A stretch of DNA of 46,749 bases from Bacteroides sp. CAG:443. GTDB taxonomy: Bacteria; Bacteroidota; Bacteroidia; Bacteroidales; Bacteroidaceae. The number at the start of each line of letters is the position of its first letter. Positions within the stretch are counted from its first letter, which is position 1. The notes under the pieces are model-generated. The model was not told the origin of the DNA, made no database searches, and saw nothing but the letters and a program-made list of their open reading frames with translations. Below, one piece after another: positions 16,301 to 24,560 of the stretch. Both the position numbers and the translations under genes were made by a program. Location of the stretch: assembly GCA_000432735.1 (NCBI GenBank), contig FR887737.1:1-46749 (forward strand). Direction: 5' to 3'.

Positions 16301-16351
16301 CGACAAGATTTTGAAATGATAAAGTATAACCGACAAGAACCTCTTAAAAAA

Positions 16352-16867
16352 ATGAATGCTGTTATGATGAAACTAACAATACGTCAAGCCACAAACTCCG
16401 ACCTGGACAGACTAATGGACATCTTCGATGCAGCCCGAAACTTTATGCAATCTACAGGCAATACGCACCAATGGATCAACGGATATCCGCAACGCGAACT
16501 GATTGCTAAGGAAATTGCCGCGAAACATTGCTACGTATGCCTGAACGAACAGGAAGTACCTGTAGGAACATTTTGCTTTATCGAAGGGCCTGATCCTACT
16601 TATGCGTACATTGAAGACGGCAAGTGGCTGGATGAAGCACCTTATTGGGTCATCCACCGACTGGCTTCCGACGGTAGTTGCCACGGAATATTCGAGGCTT
16701 GCATCGAATGGTGTGCACAGCGTACTCCCAATCTGCGTATCGATACGCATGCCGACAACAAGGTCATGCAACACCTCGTGGAGAAAAGTGGTTTCACGCG
16801 CTGCGGAATTATCTATATTGCCAACGGTACGCCACGTATCGCCTATCAGCGTCACCAAGCATCATAG
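16352..16867 (+). CDS. GNAT family N-acetyltransferase
   Basis: A 171-residue acetyl-CoA-dependent acetyltransferase. Visible GNAT elements are the N-terminal strand-helix LTIRQATNSDLDRLMDIFDA, the central strands VPVGTFCFIEG and YWVIHRLASDG, and the C-terminal DTHADNKVMQHLVEKSGF before the last strands. Substrate unknown. I chose the ATG at 16352, with A-rich sequence just upstream; ATGs at 16364 and 16367 are equally possible. The frame is also open back to a GTG at 16280, next to the tRNA 5' end, which is unlikely to be the start. Its 3' end overlaps the converging NUDIX gene by 6 bases. Confidence 0.85.
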   Translation: MNAVMMKLTIRQATNSDLDRLMDIFDAARNFMQSTGNTHQWINGYPQRELIAKEIAAKHCYVCLNEQEVPVGTFCFIEGPDPTYAYIEDGKWLDEAPYWVIHRLASDGSCHGIFEACIEWCAQRTPNLRIDTHADNKVMQHLVEKSGFTRCGIIYIANGTPRIAYQRHQAS

Positions 16868-17419
16868 CAAGTGACGCTCGGCAAACAGCTTCCACAAAGG
16901 AGCAGCCATCAGTGCCTGACGGATCTCATTACCGGTCAGCAATGACCGAACTTCCTCCACCGACAGCAGATGAATGCTTATGTCTTCGGTCGGTTCGAGG
17001 TGCTGTCCGGAAACCTGCTCCACGCCTTCTGCCAAAAAGCAATGACAGAGATTGTTCATCGTACTGGTATTGGCCGACAGCGTCATAAAATCCGTCCACG
17101 TTCCTCCGGCATATCCGGTTTCTTCGTACAACTCTCTTTTGGCAGACTCCAACGGCTGTTCGCCTTTCTCACATACACCGGCACAAATCTCATAGCCCGT
17201 CCACTGCAGCCCATGCCGGTACTGACGTTCCATCAGGAATTTTCCTTCTGTCGTAATGGCAATCACATTGACCCAGTCGGGGTATTCCAGTACATAATAT
17301 TCATCGTTCACCACCCCATCCGGCAAGCGTACACAGTCACGACGTGCCGTCAACCACGGACGGCGAATCAAATATTCACTGTGGAGAATCTCCCATTTTT
17401 TATCATCTTCTTTATTCAT
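16862..17419 (-). CDS. NUDIX hydrolase (ADP-ribose pyrophosphatase-like)
   Basis: Hydrolyses a nucleoside diphosphate linked to another moiety, probably ADP-ribose or a related sugar nucleotide. The 185-residue product contains a complete Nudix box, G-x5-E-x7-REL-x-EE-x-GY, in GVCEKGEQPLESAKRELYEE and the following TGY. The upstream strands FLMERQYRHGLQWTGYEICA resemble ADP-ribose pyrophosphatases. It begins 1 base after the stop of the double-GNAT gene, so the two are co-transcribed. The exact substrate is not decidable from sequence. Confidence 0.92.
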   Translation of the reverse strand: MNKEDDKKWEILHSEYLIRRPWLTARRDCVRLPDGVVNDEYYVLEYPDWVNVIAITTEGKFLMERQYRHGLQWTGYEICAGVCEKGEQPLESAKRELYEETGYAGGTWTDFMTLSANTSTMNNLCHCFLAEGVEQVSGQHLEPTEDISIHLLSVEEVRSLLTGNEIRQALMAAPLWKLFAERHLL

Positions 17420-17420
17420 C

Positions 17421-18323
17421 TTATTTCAATTTTAAATGTAAAACCGGAAACGGCCGTCCTGCTCCATCAAAGGCATCGCGCGACACGATTTCAAAACCTT
17501 TCTTCAGATAAAAGCGGACTGCCGTGGAATTTTGTTCGTTCACGTCTATCCTGTCCAGGTATTTATCGCGTACGGCAAAGTCTATCAGTCTGCTACCATA
17601 TCCTTTTCTCTGTTCCTGTGGAGCTACAAACAGCATTTCAATCCGTTCACCACTCAATCCCATAAAAGCAGCGATCCTTTCCTCCCGGTTACGAATGCAG
17701 TATAAATCTACTCCGGGAAGATAAATCATGCGGACCAAAGGCTTGTAATATTCGATGTCTTCTTCCGAAAGGAAATGATGAGTACTGCGGACAGCTTCTT
17801 CCCAGACCTGCAAAAGTTCGTCGAAATCGGCTTCATCAGGCTGATAAATCAGCGGCTTTCTCATCCGGAAATTAGTCAGCTCCACACCGTTTACTCTCAT
17901 CGTTTGTTCCTGTTCTACCGAAAATCCCTGCGACAGAAAAAAAGGCTTTGCCGTCAGACTCACTTCCGAAAATAAATCGGGAGCCTCTGAACGACGGGCT
18001 TCCTCCTCAGCGGCACGAAGCAGAAAGGAGGCGACTCCTCTTCTTTGGTGTGCCGGATGTACAAACAAGCTGTGTAGATAGCCATCGCCTCTTACCGATA
18101 TAAATCCAGCGACCTCGCCCGAAGGCTGACTGACAGCTGCCAAGAAATGCAAATCGCCCGAAAGCAGTTCCTGCCAACGGGAAGATGTGGCACGTTGCAC
18201 CCATGCTTCCACCTGACCAGGAGTATAATCTTTACAGCAAGTAACGCGTACTGCTTCTTCAAATACCGGAGATAAAGCTTCGGCCGTTACCGAAGTCGTA
18301 AGCAAATAGTCGGTCATATTCAT
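17421..18323 (-). CDS. Tandem GNAT-domain acetyltransferase
   Basis: A 300-residue protein made of two GNAT modules. The first (about 1-155) has the acetyl-CoA loop HPAHQRRGVASFLL; the second (about 158-300) has VAPQEQRKGYGSRLIDFAV and ends with NEQNSTAVRFYLKKGFEI. Both pyrophosphate-binding loops look intact, so both halves could be active. Each resembles stand-alone YafP/YjaB-type enzymes, so this reads as a fusion. It heads a two-gene unit with the NUDIX hydrolase and is divergent from the beta-lactamase. Substrates unknown. Confidence 0.9.
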   Translation of the reverse strand: MNMTDYLLTTSVTAEALSPVFEEAVRVTCCKDYTPGQVEAWVQRATSSRWQELLSGDLHFLAAVSQPSGEVAGFISVRGDGYLHSLFVHPAHQRRGVASFLLRAAEEEARRSEAPDLFSEVSLTAKPFFLSQGFSVEQEQTMRVNGVELTNFRMRKPLIYQPDEADFDELLQVWEEAVRSTHHFLSEEDIEYYKPLVRMIYLPGVDLYCIRNREERIAAFMGLSGERIEMLFVAPQEQRKGYGSRLIDFAVRDKYLDRIDVNEQNSTAVRFYLKKGFEIVSRDAFDGAGRPFPVLHLKLK

Positions 18324-18347
18324 GCAATAAACATCAATCTATGCCTG

Positions 18348-18355
18348 CAAAGGTA
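18348..18355 (-). promoter_or_regulatory. Predicted -7 element of the double-GNAT/NUDIX operon
   Basis: The minus strand reads TACCTTTG, a match to TAnnTTTG, 25 bases upstream of the start. Confidence 0.5.
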
Positions 18356-18398
18356 TAAGTTTTTGGAAATAAGATTTCAAGTTGTCCGTAAATTATTC

Positions 18399-18406
18399 TA
18401 CCTTTA
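18399..18406 (+). promoter_or_regulatory. Possible -7 element of the beta-lactamase
   Basis: TACCTTTA differs from TAnnTTTG at one base and lies 23 bases before the ATG at 18429. If real, it is a weak promoter, which would fit low basal beta-lactamase expression. Confidence 0.35.
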
Positions 18407-18428
18407 TTCCATAAAATCAATAGATAAC

Positions 18429-19313
18429 ATGCGTACATTCATCTTTTTTCTCTGTACATTGACAGCCCTTACATTACGGGCTCAACAGCATACGTTGGAA
18501 TCACAGATCAGACAAGTTACCAAATCCATCCGGGCACAAGTTGGAGTAGCCGTCATCATCGACGGGAAAGATACGGTAACGGTAAACAACGACTCTCGTT
18601 ATCCGCTGATGAGTGTCGTAAAATACCCTCAGTCGCTGGCTGTAGCTCACTTTCTACACCAGCACAATCGACCGCTTTCTACTGAAGTATTCATTGCGAA
18701 AGAAGCATTGTATCCCAACACTTATAGTCCCCTGCGTGATGAATATCCTGAAGGAAATCTCTATCTCCCTATAAGCCGTCTGCTGGAATATACGCTTCAA
18801 CAGAGTGACAACAATGCTTGTGATATTCTGTTCGAGTATATCGGCGGAGTTTCGTATGCCGAGCGTTACATACGGTCGCTTGGAACCGAATGCCTCGCCA
18901 TATCAAAGACAGAGGAACAAATGTACCAGGCTCCTGAATCATGCTATGAAAACTGGAGTAGTCCTCTGGAGATGGCCCGCCTGACCGACACGCTCTTTTC
19001 AAAGGAATTATTCCCTTCGGATTATCAGAATTTCATCAAAGAAACGATGCTAAACTGCGTAACAGGGGAAAACAGACTGCCCCAGCCTTTGATGAATACC
19101 ACCGCCCGTATCGGGCATAAGACCGGAACGTCCGGCCTCAATGCTCGCGGCGAGCTGGCAGGCATCAACGATGTAGGTTTCGTTATACTTCCTGATGGAC
19201 GGCGTTACAGCATCGCCGTTCTGATAAAAGACTCGAAAGAAACTATGAAAGCTACGGAAAAAGTGATAGCAGACATTTCGGAAATCGTATACCGCTACCT
19301 CACTTTGCCATAG
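18429..19313 (+). CDS. Class A beta-lactamase, subclass A2 (CepA/CblA-like)
   Basis: A secreted serine beta-lactamase that opens the beta-lactam ring, expected to act in the periplasm mainly on cephalosporins. The 294-residue precursor has a signal peptide (MRTFIFFLCTLTALTLRAQQ). All catalytic motifs are present: S62-V-V-K65, S126-D-N128, E162 (TEEQM, aligning with TENDM of CepA; the Ambler E166 position), and K231-T-G233. The motif TLQQSDNNACDILF is shared with Bacteroides chromosomal cephalosporinases. The ATG at 18429 is used because it begins the signal peptide. The 3' end overlaps the converging DMT transporter by 14 bases. No mobile element flanks it, so it looks like a resident gene. 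Confidence 0.92.
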   Translation: MRTFIFFLCTLTALTLRAQQHTLESQIRQVTKSIRAQVGVAVIIDGKDTVTVNNDSRYPLMSVVKYPQSLAVAHFLHQHNRPLSTEVFIAKEALYPNTYSPLRDEYPEGNLYLPISRLLEYTLQQSDNNACDILFEYIGGVSYAERYIRSLGTECLAISKTEEQMYQAPESCYENWSSPLEMARLTDTLFSKELFPSDYQNFIKETMLNCVTGENRLPQPLMNTTARIGHKTGTSGLNARGELAGINDVGFVILPDGRRYSIAVLIKDSKETMKATEKVIADISEIVYRYLTLP

Positions 19314-20238
19314 AAGCTTCGTGCTTTTCTACTTCGGCACGCGTACGACTGATGGTTACCAGATAAACACCGCCGAATATCAACACAACCGAAAAGCCCT
19401 TGATCCAGTTGAAACTATCCATTCCCCAGCAAACGGCTACGATACAAGCCACAATAGGCTGTACATAATTGTACATGCCGGCTACGGTAGGACGCAGGTG
19501 CTTCTGACCAACTATGACAAAGATATAGCTCAGGAAGGTACTTCCTACTACAATAAATACCAGTGAAAGGCATTCTGCAACTCCCAGGCTAGTCCACTGA
19601 ACGGCTAATATGTCGTCGTAAGAGAAAGGCAAAGCACAAATAAAAGCATAAGTAAACATCCATTTCATAATGGTAAAGACGGAATATTTACCCACAAAGT
19701 CCTTGAACAATACAATATAAAGTGCATAGCTCAACTGCGCGCAGAGTACCAGAATATCTCCCCAGATATTATTGTCACCGTTGGTACTTGCAGCAGCGTT
19801 TTGCTGACTGCCCAGAATAAGAAGCAGCGCTCCGGTAGCTCCCAAAGCAATACCCAGAACTTTCTTGCCGGTAATCGGTTCTTTCAGATAAATGGCAGCC
19901 AGAATCATCGCCCAAAGCGGCATACTGGTCGTAATAATGGAAGCATCCGCAGGCGAAGTCAGCCCCACACCGAAGATAAAACATCCCTGATTGAACACAA
20001 TAGCCAGCAACGAAGCAACGAACAGTTTGGCCAGATCCTTGTGACCTACATGTTCGGGCTTTCTGAAAAATGAAGCAATCCAGAACAATACCATGGCTCC
20101 AAAAACACGTAAATCGGTTACCAGAAGTGGCGTAACTACTCCACCTATCATTACAAATTTGGCAAGCGGTGACATCAGTCCCCACATTGTATTCGCAGCG
20201 AGCATAGCTCCATGCCCTTTTAATTTCTGTATATCCAT
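19300..20238 (-). CDS. EamA/DMT-family transporter
   Basis: A 312-residue inner-membrane protein with about ten hydrophobic segments in two repeated EamA units (about 10-145 and 165-295), such as LAANTMWGLMSPLAKFVMIG and PTVAGMYNYVQPIVACIVAV. The family exports amino acids, metabolites or drugs; the substrate cannot be told. It is transcribed divergently from an AraC regulator whose promoter region it shares, so that regulator is the likely controller. The tail overlaps the beta-lactamase stop. Confidence 0.9.
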   Translation of the reverse strand: MDIQKLKGHGAMLAANTMWGLMSPLAKFVMIGGVVTPLLVTDLRVFGAMVLFWIASFFRKPEHVGHKDLAKLFVASLLAIVFNQGCFIFGVGLTSPADASIITTSMPLWAMILAAIYLKEPITGKKVLGIALGATGALLLILGSQQNAAASTNGDNNIWGDILVLCAQLSYALYIVLFKDFVGKYSVFTIMKWMFTYAFICALPFSYDDILAVQWTSLGVAECLSLVFIVVGSTFLSYIFVIVGQKHLRPTVAGMYNYVQPIVACIVAVCWGMDSFNWIKGFSVVLIFGGVYLVTISRTRAEVEKHEASMAK

Positions 20239-20260
20239 TTCAATTCTTTTTATTACGGCG

Positions 20261-20301
20261 CAAAATTATAACAGCCCCTATAGTTAATTATAGTATATTT
20301 G
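20261..20301. promoter_or_regulatory. Divergent promoter region of the DMT transporter and AraC regulator
   Basis: The minus strand has TAATTTTG (20261-20268), 23 bases before the transporter; the plus strand has TATATTTG (20294-20301), 28 bases before the AraC ATG. Between them lies the near-palindrome CTATAGTTAATTATAG, a candidate regulator site. The -7 elements are only 25 bases apart. Confidence 0.5.
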
Positions 20302-20328
20302 CAGCAAATTCTTGTACGATTACGACCA

Positions 20329-21216
20329 ATGTGGAAAGAAAATTTATATGAACCGGCAGAAATTCTGATTCGCGAACACGAAATCTTCCCCATCGAAGAA
20401 CATCAGCATTCGTTCTTCGAAATGGCTTATATTGTTTCAGGTACCGGAATGTTCCATACTTACGGGAAAATATCCGAGAAAAAGGAGATACCATACAGTG
20501 CAGGAACAATCTTTCTGATTCCACCCGACACAGTACACTGCTTTACCATTCACACCTATAGTAAATATGTATTTTTACGTTTTACCGACCAATATGTAAC
20601 GGAGTGTATCGGGAAATATGTGGCACATACACTCTTTCTTCCGGAAAAGACTCCACTGGTGGTGATGTCCGATAAGGAGGCTCAAACAGCCCGCCAACTG
20701 ATTTCGTTCATTGCCGACGAACAGGCTAACAGACAAAACTTCTCTGTTTACTTACAGCAGCAGTGGCTGAACAGCCTCATCGCCCTGATAGCCCGCAGCT
20801 TTCTTGCCGACAACCAAACAGTCTTTCCAGCTGATACGAAAGAAACAGACAAAGCACTCTATCTGCTGCAATATATTCAACAGCATATCCATCAGCCTCA
20901 AATGCTGAGAATAGAGGCACTTTGCCAGAAGTTTAACCTGTCGGAAAACTATATCGGACGTTACTTCAAGCGCCATTTTCAGGAAAGCCTCCAGCAATAC
21001 ATTAGCCGCAACCGGATAAAGATGGCGGAATCGCTCATAAAAGATACCCAACTAAGCATGAAAGAAATAGCTTACCGCACCGGATACAGCGATGCATGCC
21101 ATCTGACCAAAAAGTTCCAGTCGTATTATGGGATATCTCCTCTTAAATACAGAAAACAATCTGTCCTGCAAAAGAAAGAGCAGCACAACAGTTCAAGCGA
21201 TAGTACACTTCGATAA
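20329..21216 (+). CDS. AraC family transcriptional regulator
   Basis: A 295-residue regulator with an N-terminal cupin-like sensor (about 15-140, with REHEIFPIEEHQHSFFEMAY and IFLIPPDTVHCF) and a C-terminal pair of helix-turn-helix motifs (about 185-285). The second HTH reads MKEIAYRTGYSDACHLTKKF, followed by the signature GISPLKYRK. The ATG at 20329 follows the predicted -7 element at a suitable distance; a TTG further upstream overlaps that element and is rejected. It probably controls the divergent DMT transporter. The inducer is unknown. Confidence 0.92.
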   Translation: MWKENLYEPAEILIREHEIFPIEEHQHSFFEMAYIVSGTGMFHTYGKISEKKEIPYSAGTIFLIPPDTVHCFTIHTYSKYVFLRFTDQYVTECIGKYVAHTLFLPEKTPLVVMSDKEAQTARQLISFIADEQANRQNFSVYLQQQWLNSLIALIARSFLADNQTVFPADTKETDKALYLLQYIQQHIHQPQMLRIEALCQKFNLSENYIGRYFKRHFQESLQQYISRNRIKMAESLIKDTQLSMKEIAYRTGYSDACHLTKKFQSYYGISPLKYRKQSVLQKKEQHNSSSDSTLR

Positions 21217-21256
21217 ATAATGTAAGTTTCCTACCGGAATAACTTATCCAGACAGA

Positions 21257-21275
21257 CAAGAAACAGAATTTCTTG
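21257..21275 (+). terminator. Weak hairpin between the AraC gene and the men operon
   Basis: 7-bp arms CAAGAAA (21257-21263) and TTTCTTG (21269-21275) enclose a CAGAA loop, followed by CCCTTATT. It could end the AraC transcript. The U tract is poor. Confidence 0.35.
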
Positions 21276-21281
21276 CCCTTA

Positions 21282-21301
21282 TTCCAGCTTATTGGCTGGA
21301 A
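21282..21301. promoter_or_regulatory. Inverted repeat upstream of the menaquinone operon promoter
   Basis: TTCCAGC (21282-21288) and GCTGGAA (21295-21301) are perfect 7-bp arms around TTATTG. They end 6 bases before the predicted -7 element, over the -33 region, where an operator would be expected. Confidence 0.45.
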
Positions 21302-21306
21302 AATTG

Positions 21307-21314
21307 TAATTTTG
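21307..21314 (+). promoter_or_regulatory. Predicted -7 element of the menaquinone operon
   Basis: TAATTTTG matches TAnnTTTG, 26 bases upstream of the thioesterase start. The -33 box is unclear and may be replaced by the adjacent inverted repeat. Confidence 0.55.
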
Positions 21315-21339
21315 CAAGATATTACGAAAACTAAAATTT

Positions 21340-21759
21340 ATGCAAACGAGCGAACAGACACCCTATGAGCTTCCTGAATCGCTGGGGAAAAACCTCGGAA
21401 TACAATTGGTTTCCATCGAAGAGGGATATGTAAAAGCAACCATGCCCGTCGATGAACGTACCTCACGCCCGTGTGAACCGAAAGATATTTTAAACGGAGG
21501 AGCTTCTCTGGCTCTTGCCGAAACCGTTGCCGGATATGGTTCTATTCCTTTGTGTGAACCCGGACAAATGCCTTGTGGCATACAGATCAGTGCCAACCAT
21601 GTGCACATGGTTCCGGTTGGAACGTATGTGGAAGCAACCGGCACACTGGTACACAGAGGACGTACTTCTCATGTATGGAATGTCGATATTAAGACTCCCG
21701 ACGGGAAACTGGTATCGACTGCTCGTGTTGTCAATCTTATAGTAAAGAAACGATTATGA
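21340..21759 (+). CDS. PaaI-type hotdog thioesterase, probable DHNA-CoA hydrolase
   Basis: A 139-residue hotdog-fold protein with the PaaI-like active segment NGGASLALAETVAGYGS (Asn and Glu expected at the active site) and the following ISANHVHMVPVGTYVEATG. As first gene of the menaquinone operon, overlapping menF by 4 bases (ATGA), it most likely hydrolyses 1,4-dihydroxy-2-naphthoyl-CoA, the step after MenB. The family call is solid; the substrate is inferred from context. YdiI/MenI would be the functional counterpart. Confidence 0.88.
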   Translation: MQTSEQTPYELPESLGKNLGIQLVSIEEGYVKATMPVDERTSRPCEPKDILNGGASLALAETVAGYGSIPLCEPGQMPCGIQISANHVHMVPVGTYVEATGTLVHRGRTSHVWNVDIKTPDGKLVSTARVVNLIVKKRL

Positions 21760-22874
21760 ATATTCCCGGAACCACCATCCACAAACTGATAGACCAACTG
21801 ACGCAAAGTTCTTTCAGCTTTGCACTGTATCGCCTGCCGTGGACAGACGAACCGATACTGGTGTTGCAGGAAGAAGGAGAAACGGAAATAGTGGAAAATC
21901 CAGCCGACTTAAACGGAAAGCGGGGATTTGTACTGACTCCTTTCCATCCGACTCAGGAACGTCCGGCAGTCATCATACACCCGGATAAAGTGGCACATGA
22001 ATGGAATAATATCAGTCAGGTTCTGGAGGATTTCGCTTCATCGAAAAAGATCACTCCGTCTGAAGTTACAGCTGTTGAAGCCGCCGTAACAGACGATGAG
22101 GAAGCTAAAATCAGATATGAACAGGCTTTCAGTCGTTTTATAACTCCCTTAAAGAATAAAACCTTCCGAAAGCTGGTGCTTTCACGTAATTATACCCAAA
22201 CCATAAAGCCTGATTTTTCGCCTCTCAGCGCCTTTATCCGTGCCTGCAACAGTTATCCGCGCATGATGATTTCTTTGTGCCATACTCCTCTGACCGGGAC
22301 CTGGATCGGCAGTACGCCCGAAATTATTTTAAGCGGCCACGAAACGGAATGGCACACGGTAGCACTTGCCGGAACCATGCCTATGCAAGGAGAAACCATG
22401 CCGACGGAATGGAGTGAAAAGAATCAGGAAGAACAGGCTTTTGTCAGTGAATACATCCGACAGACAGTCAAACGCTTTGGCAGCAAGCTCAAAGAAAAAG
22501 GGCCTTATACAGCCAGAGCCGGACAACTGGTACACCTGAAAACAGATTTCCATTTCCAGTTGAAAGATACTTCTCATCTGGGCGATATATTGAAGGAGCT
22601 TCATCCTACCCCCGCCGTCTGCGGACTGCCTAAAGAGGAAACCTATACTTTCATATTGGAAAACGAAGGGTATGACCGAAGCTACTATGCCGGAATTATC
22701 GGATGGCTGGACCCTCAAGGCGATACCACACTTTATGTAAACCTGCGGTGTATGAACATTGCCGGACAAACAGCCACACTCTATGCCGGAGGCGGTATAC
22801 TTCCTTCGTCGACAGTAGAAACAGAATGGGAAGAAACCCAGCAGAAAATGAATACCATGCGCAACATTTTATAA
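21756..22874 (+). CDS. menF: Isochorismate synthase
   Basis: Converts chorismate to isochorismate, the first committed step to menaquinone. The 372-residue product carries the chorismate-binding fold in its C-terminal ~250 residues: FRKLVLSRNYTQTIKP, GTWIGSTPEIILSG, VALAGTMPMQG, and the closing YAGIIGWLDPQGDTTLYVNL. The N-terminal part is variable, as in other MenF/EntC proteins. Its start overlaps the thioesterase stop as ATGA, and menD follows after 11 bases. Confidence 0.93.
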   Translation: MNIPGTTIHKLIDQLTQSSFSFALYRLPWTDEPILVLQEEGETEIVENPADLNGKRGFVLTPFHPTQERPAVIIHPDKVAHEWNNISQVLEDFASSKKITPSEVTAVEAAVTDDEEAKIRYEQAFSRFITPLKNKTFRKLVLSRNYTQTIKPDFSPLSAFIRACNSYPRMMISLCHTPLTGTWIGSTPEIILSGHETEWHTVALAGTMPMQGETMPTEWSEKNQEEQAFVSEYIRQTVKRFGSKLKEKGPYTARAGQLVHLKTDFHFQLKDTSHLGDILKELHPTPAVCGLPKEETYTFILENEGYDRSYYAGIIGWLDPQGDTTLYVNLRCMNIAGQTATLYAGGGILPSSTVETEWEETQQKMNTMRNIL

Positions 22875-22885
22875 TAACTGAGCCT

Positions 22886-24553
22886 ATGTATACTGATAAG
22901 AAAAGCATATTGCAACTGGCCTCCCTGCTCCGGAGCCATGGAATCAAACGGATTGTACTCTGTCCGGGAAGCAGGAATATACCTATCGTCCAGACACTCA
23001 CTAATATTCCGGACTTCACCTGTTACCCGATGACCGACGAACGCAGTGCAGGCTTCTTTGCCCTCGGACTGGCTTTACACGGCGGAGCACCTGCTGCCGT
23101 ATGCTGTACATCGGGAACCGCCCTACTGAATCTGCATCCGGCTGTAGCCGAAGCATTCTATCAGCAAGTACCGTTGGTAGTTATCTCTGCCGACCGACCG
23201 GCTGCCTGGATTGGACAAATGGATGGACAAACGCTTCCTCAACCCGGGGTATTTGGTCAGTTGGTGAAAAAATCGGTCAACCTACCCGAAGTAACCGACG
23301 AAGAAAGTGAATGGTTCTGTAACCGACTGATTAACGAAGCTTTGCTCGAACTTAATCATCATGGTAAGGGCCCGGTTCACATCAACGTACCTATCAGCGA
23401 ACCGTTCTTCCTGCTTCCTGTCAACGAACTGCCGCAGGCAAGAGTTATCACCCGCTATCAGGGACTAAACATTTACGACAAGGATTACCAGCCGCTGATA
23501 GAACGTCTCAACAAATACCAGCGACGCATGGCAGTAGTAGGACAGATGAATCTGATTTATCTGTTCGACAAGAAGTATACCAAGATGCTGTACAAGCATT
23601 TCGCATGGTTTACTGAAAATATAAGCAACCGTACCATACCGGGAATGCCTATACGGAACATCGAACCTCTGCTTTGTTCCATGAACAACGAGGAGCAGGA
23701 GAAAATGCGTCCCGAACTGCTTATTACCTACGGAGGACATATCATCTCGAAACGTCTGAAGAAATTCCTCCGCAAACATCCTCCCGTAGAACACTGGCAT
23801 GTATCGGCCGACGGCGAAGTGGTCGATTTGTTCGGCTCACTGACTACCATCATCGAAATGGATCCGTTTGAATTTCTGGAAAGAATCGCTCCAATGCTGG
23901 ACAGCCGTACGCCGGAATACCCGAGAGCATGGGAGGCTCGTTCGAAAGCAATTCCACAAGCCGATTTTGCCTATTCCGAAATGAGTGCCATCGGCAAGGT
24001 CATCTGCCATCTGCCATCTCCGTGCTCCCTACATCTGGCCAACAGTTCTGTGGTGCGTTATGCACAATTGTTCGATTTACCCAACGATGTGGAAATCTTG
24101 TCCAACAGAGGAACAAACGGTATAGAAGGTTCTCTTTCTACCGCACTGGGATATGCCACGGCTTCTGACAAACTGAACTTTATCCTCATCGGCGATTTGA
24201 GTTTCTTCTACGACATGAATGCACTTTGGAATTCCAACTACGGCACGAACGTACGTATTCTGCTGCTGAACAATGCCGGAGGAGAGATTTTCCATGCACT
24301 GCCCGGACTTGAACTGCATGAAAATGCCCGTCGGTTTGTAACAGCCACTCATACTACATCCGCGCGTGCCTGGGTCGAAGACAGAGGATTTGAATATCTC
24401 TCGGCACACAACGAAGAAGAGCTGACAAATGCAGTCAGTACATTCACCCAACCGGATATCACTGCCCGTCCGATATTACTGGAAGTCTTTACAGACAAAA
24501 AAACAGACATCGAACTGTTGAAAGAATATTACCATAACCTAAAACAAAAATAA
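22886..24553 (+). CDS. menD: SEPHCHC synthase (2-succinyl-5-enolpyruvyl-6-hydroxy-3-cyclohexene-1-carboxylate synthase)
   Basis: A thiamine-diphosphate enzyme joining isochorismate and 2-oxoglutarate. The 555-residue product shows the family hallmarks: RIVLCPGSRNIPIVQ, MTDERSAGFFALGLALHGGA, the ThDP glutamate in this first domain, and the C-terminal cofactor motif GDLSFFYDMNALWNSN. The ATG at 22886 begins the conserved MYTDKKSILQLASLLRSHGI; the frame is open further upstream, inside menF, but that part is not family-like. menB follows 7 bases after the stop. Confidence 0.96.
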   Translation: MYTDKKSILQLASLLRSHGIKRIVLCPGSRNIPIVQTLTNIPDFTCYPMTDERSAGFFALGLALHGGAPAAVCCTSGTALLNLHPAVAEAFYQQVPLVVISADRPAAWIGQMDGQTLPQPGVFGQLVKKSVNLPEVTDEESEWFCNRLINEALLELNHHGKGPVHINVPISEPFFLLPVNELPQARVITRYQGLNIYDKDYQPLIERLNKYQRRMAVVGQMNLIYLFDKKYTKMLYKHFAWFTENISNRTIPGMPIRNIEPLLCSMNNEEQEKMRPELLITYGGHIISKRLKKFLRKHPPVEHWHVSADGEVVDLFGSLTTIIEMDPFEFLERIAPMLDSRTPEYPRAWEARSKAIPQADFAYSEMSAIGKVICHLPSPCSLHLANSSVVRYAQLFDLPNDVEILSNRGTNGIEGSLSTALGYATASDKLNFILIGDLSFFYDMNALWNSNYGTNVRILLLNNAGGEIFHALPGLELHENARRFVTATHTTSARAWVEDRGFEYLSAHNEEELTNAVSTFTQPDITARPILLEVFTDKKTDIELLKEYYHNLKQK

Positions 24554-24560
24554 TTCCACT

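Noticed and set aside
22703..22885. Upstream extension of the menD frame inside menF
   Set aside because: It is an out-of-frame overlap with menF; the conserved MenD start is at 22886.
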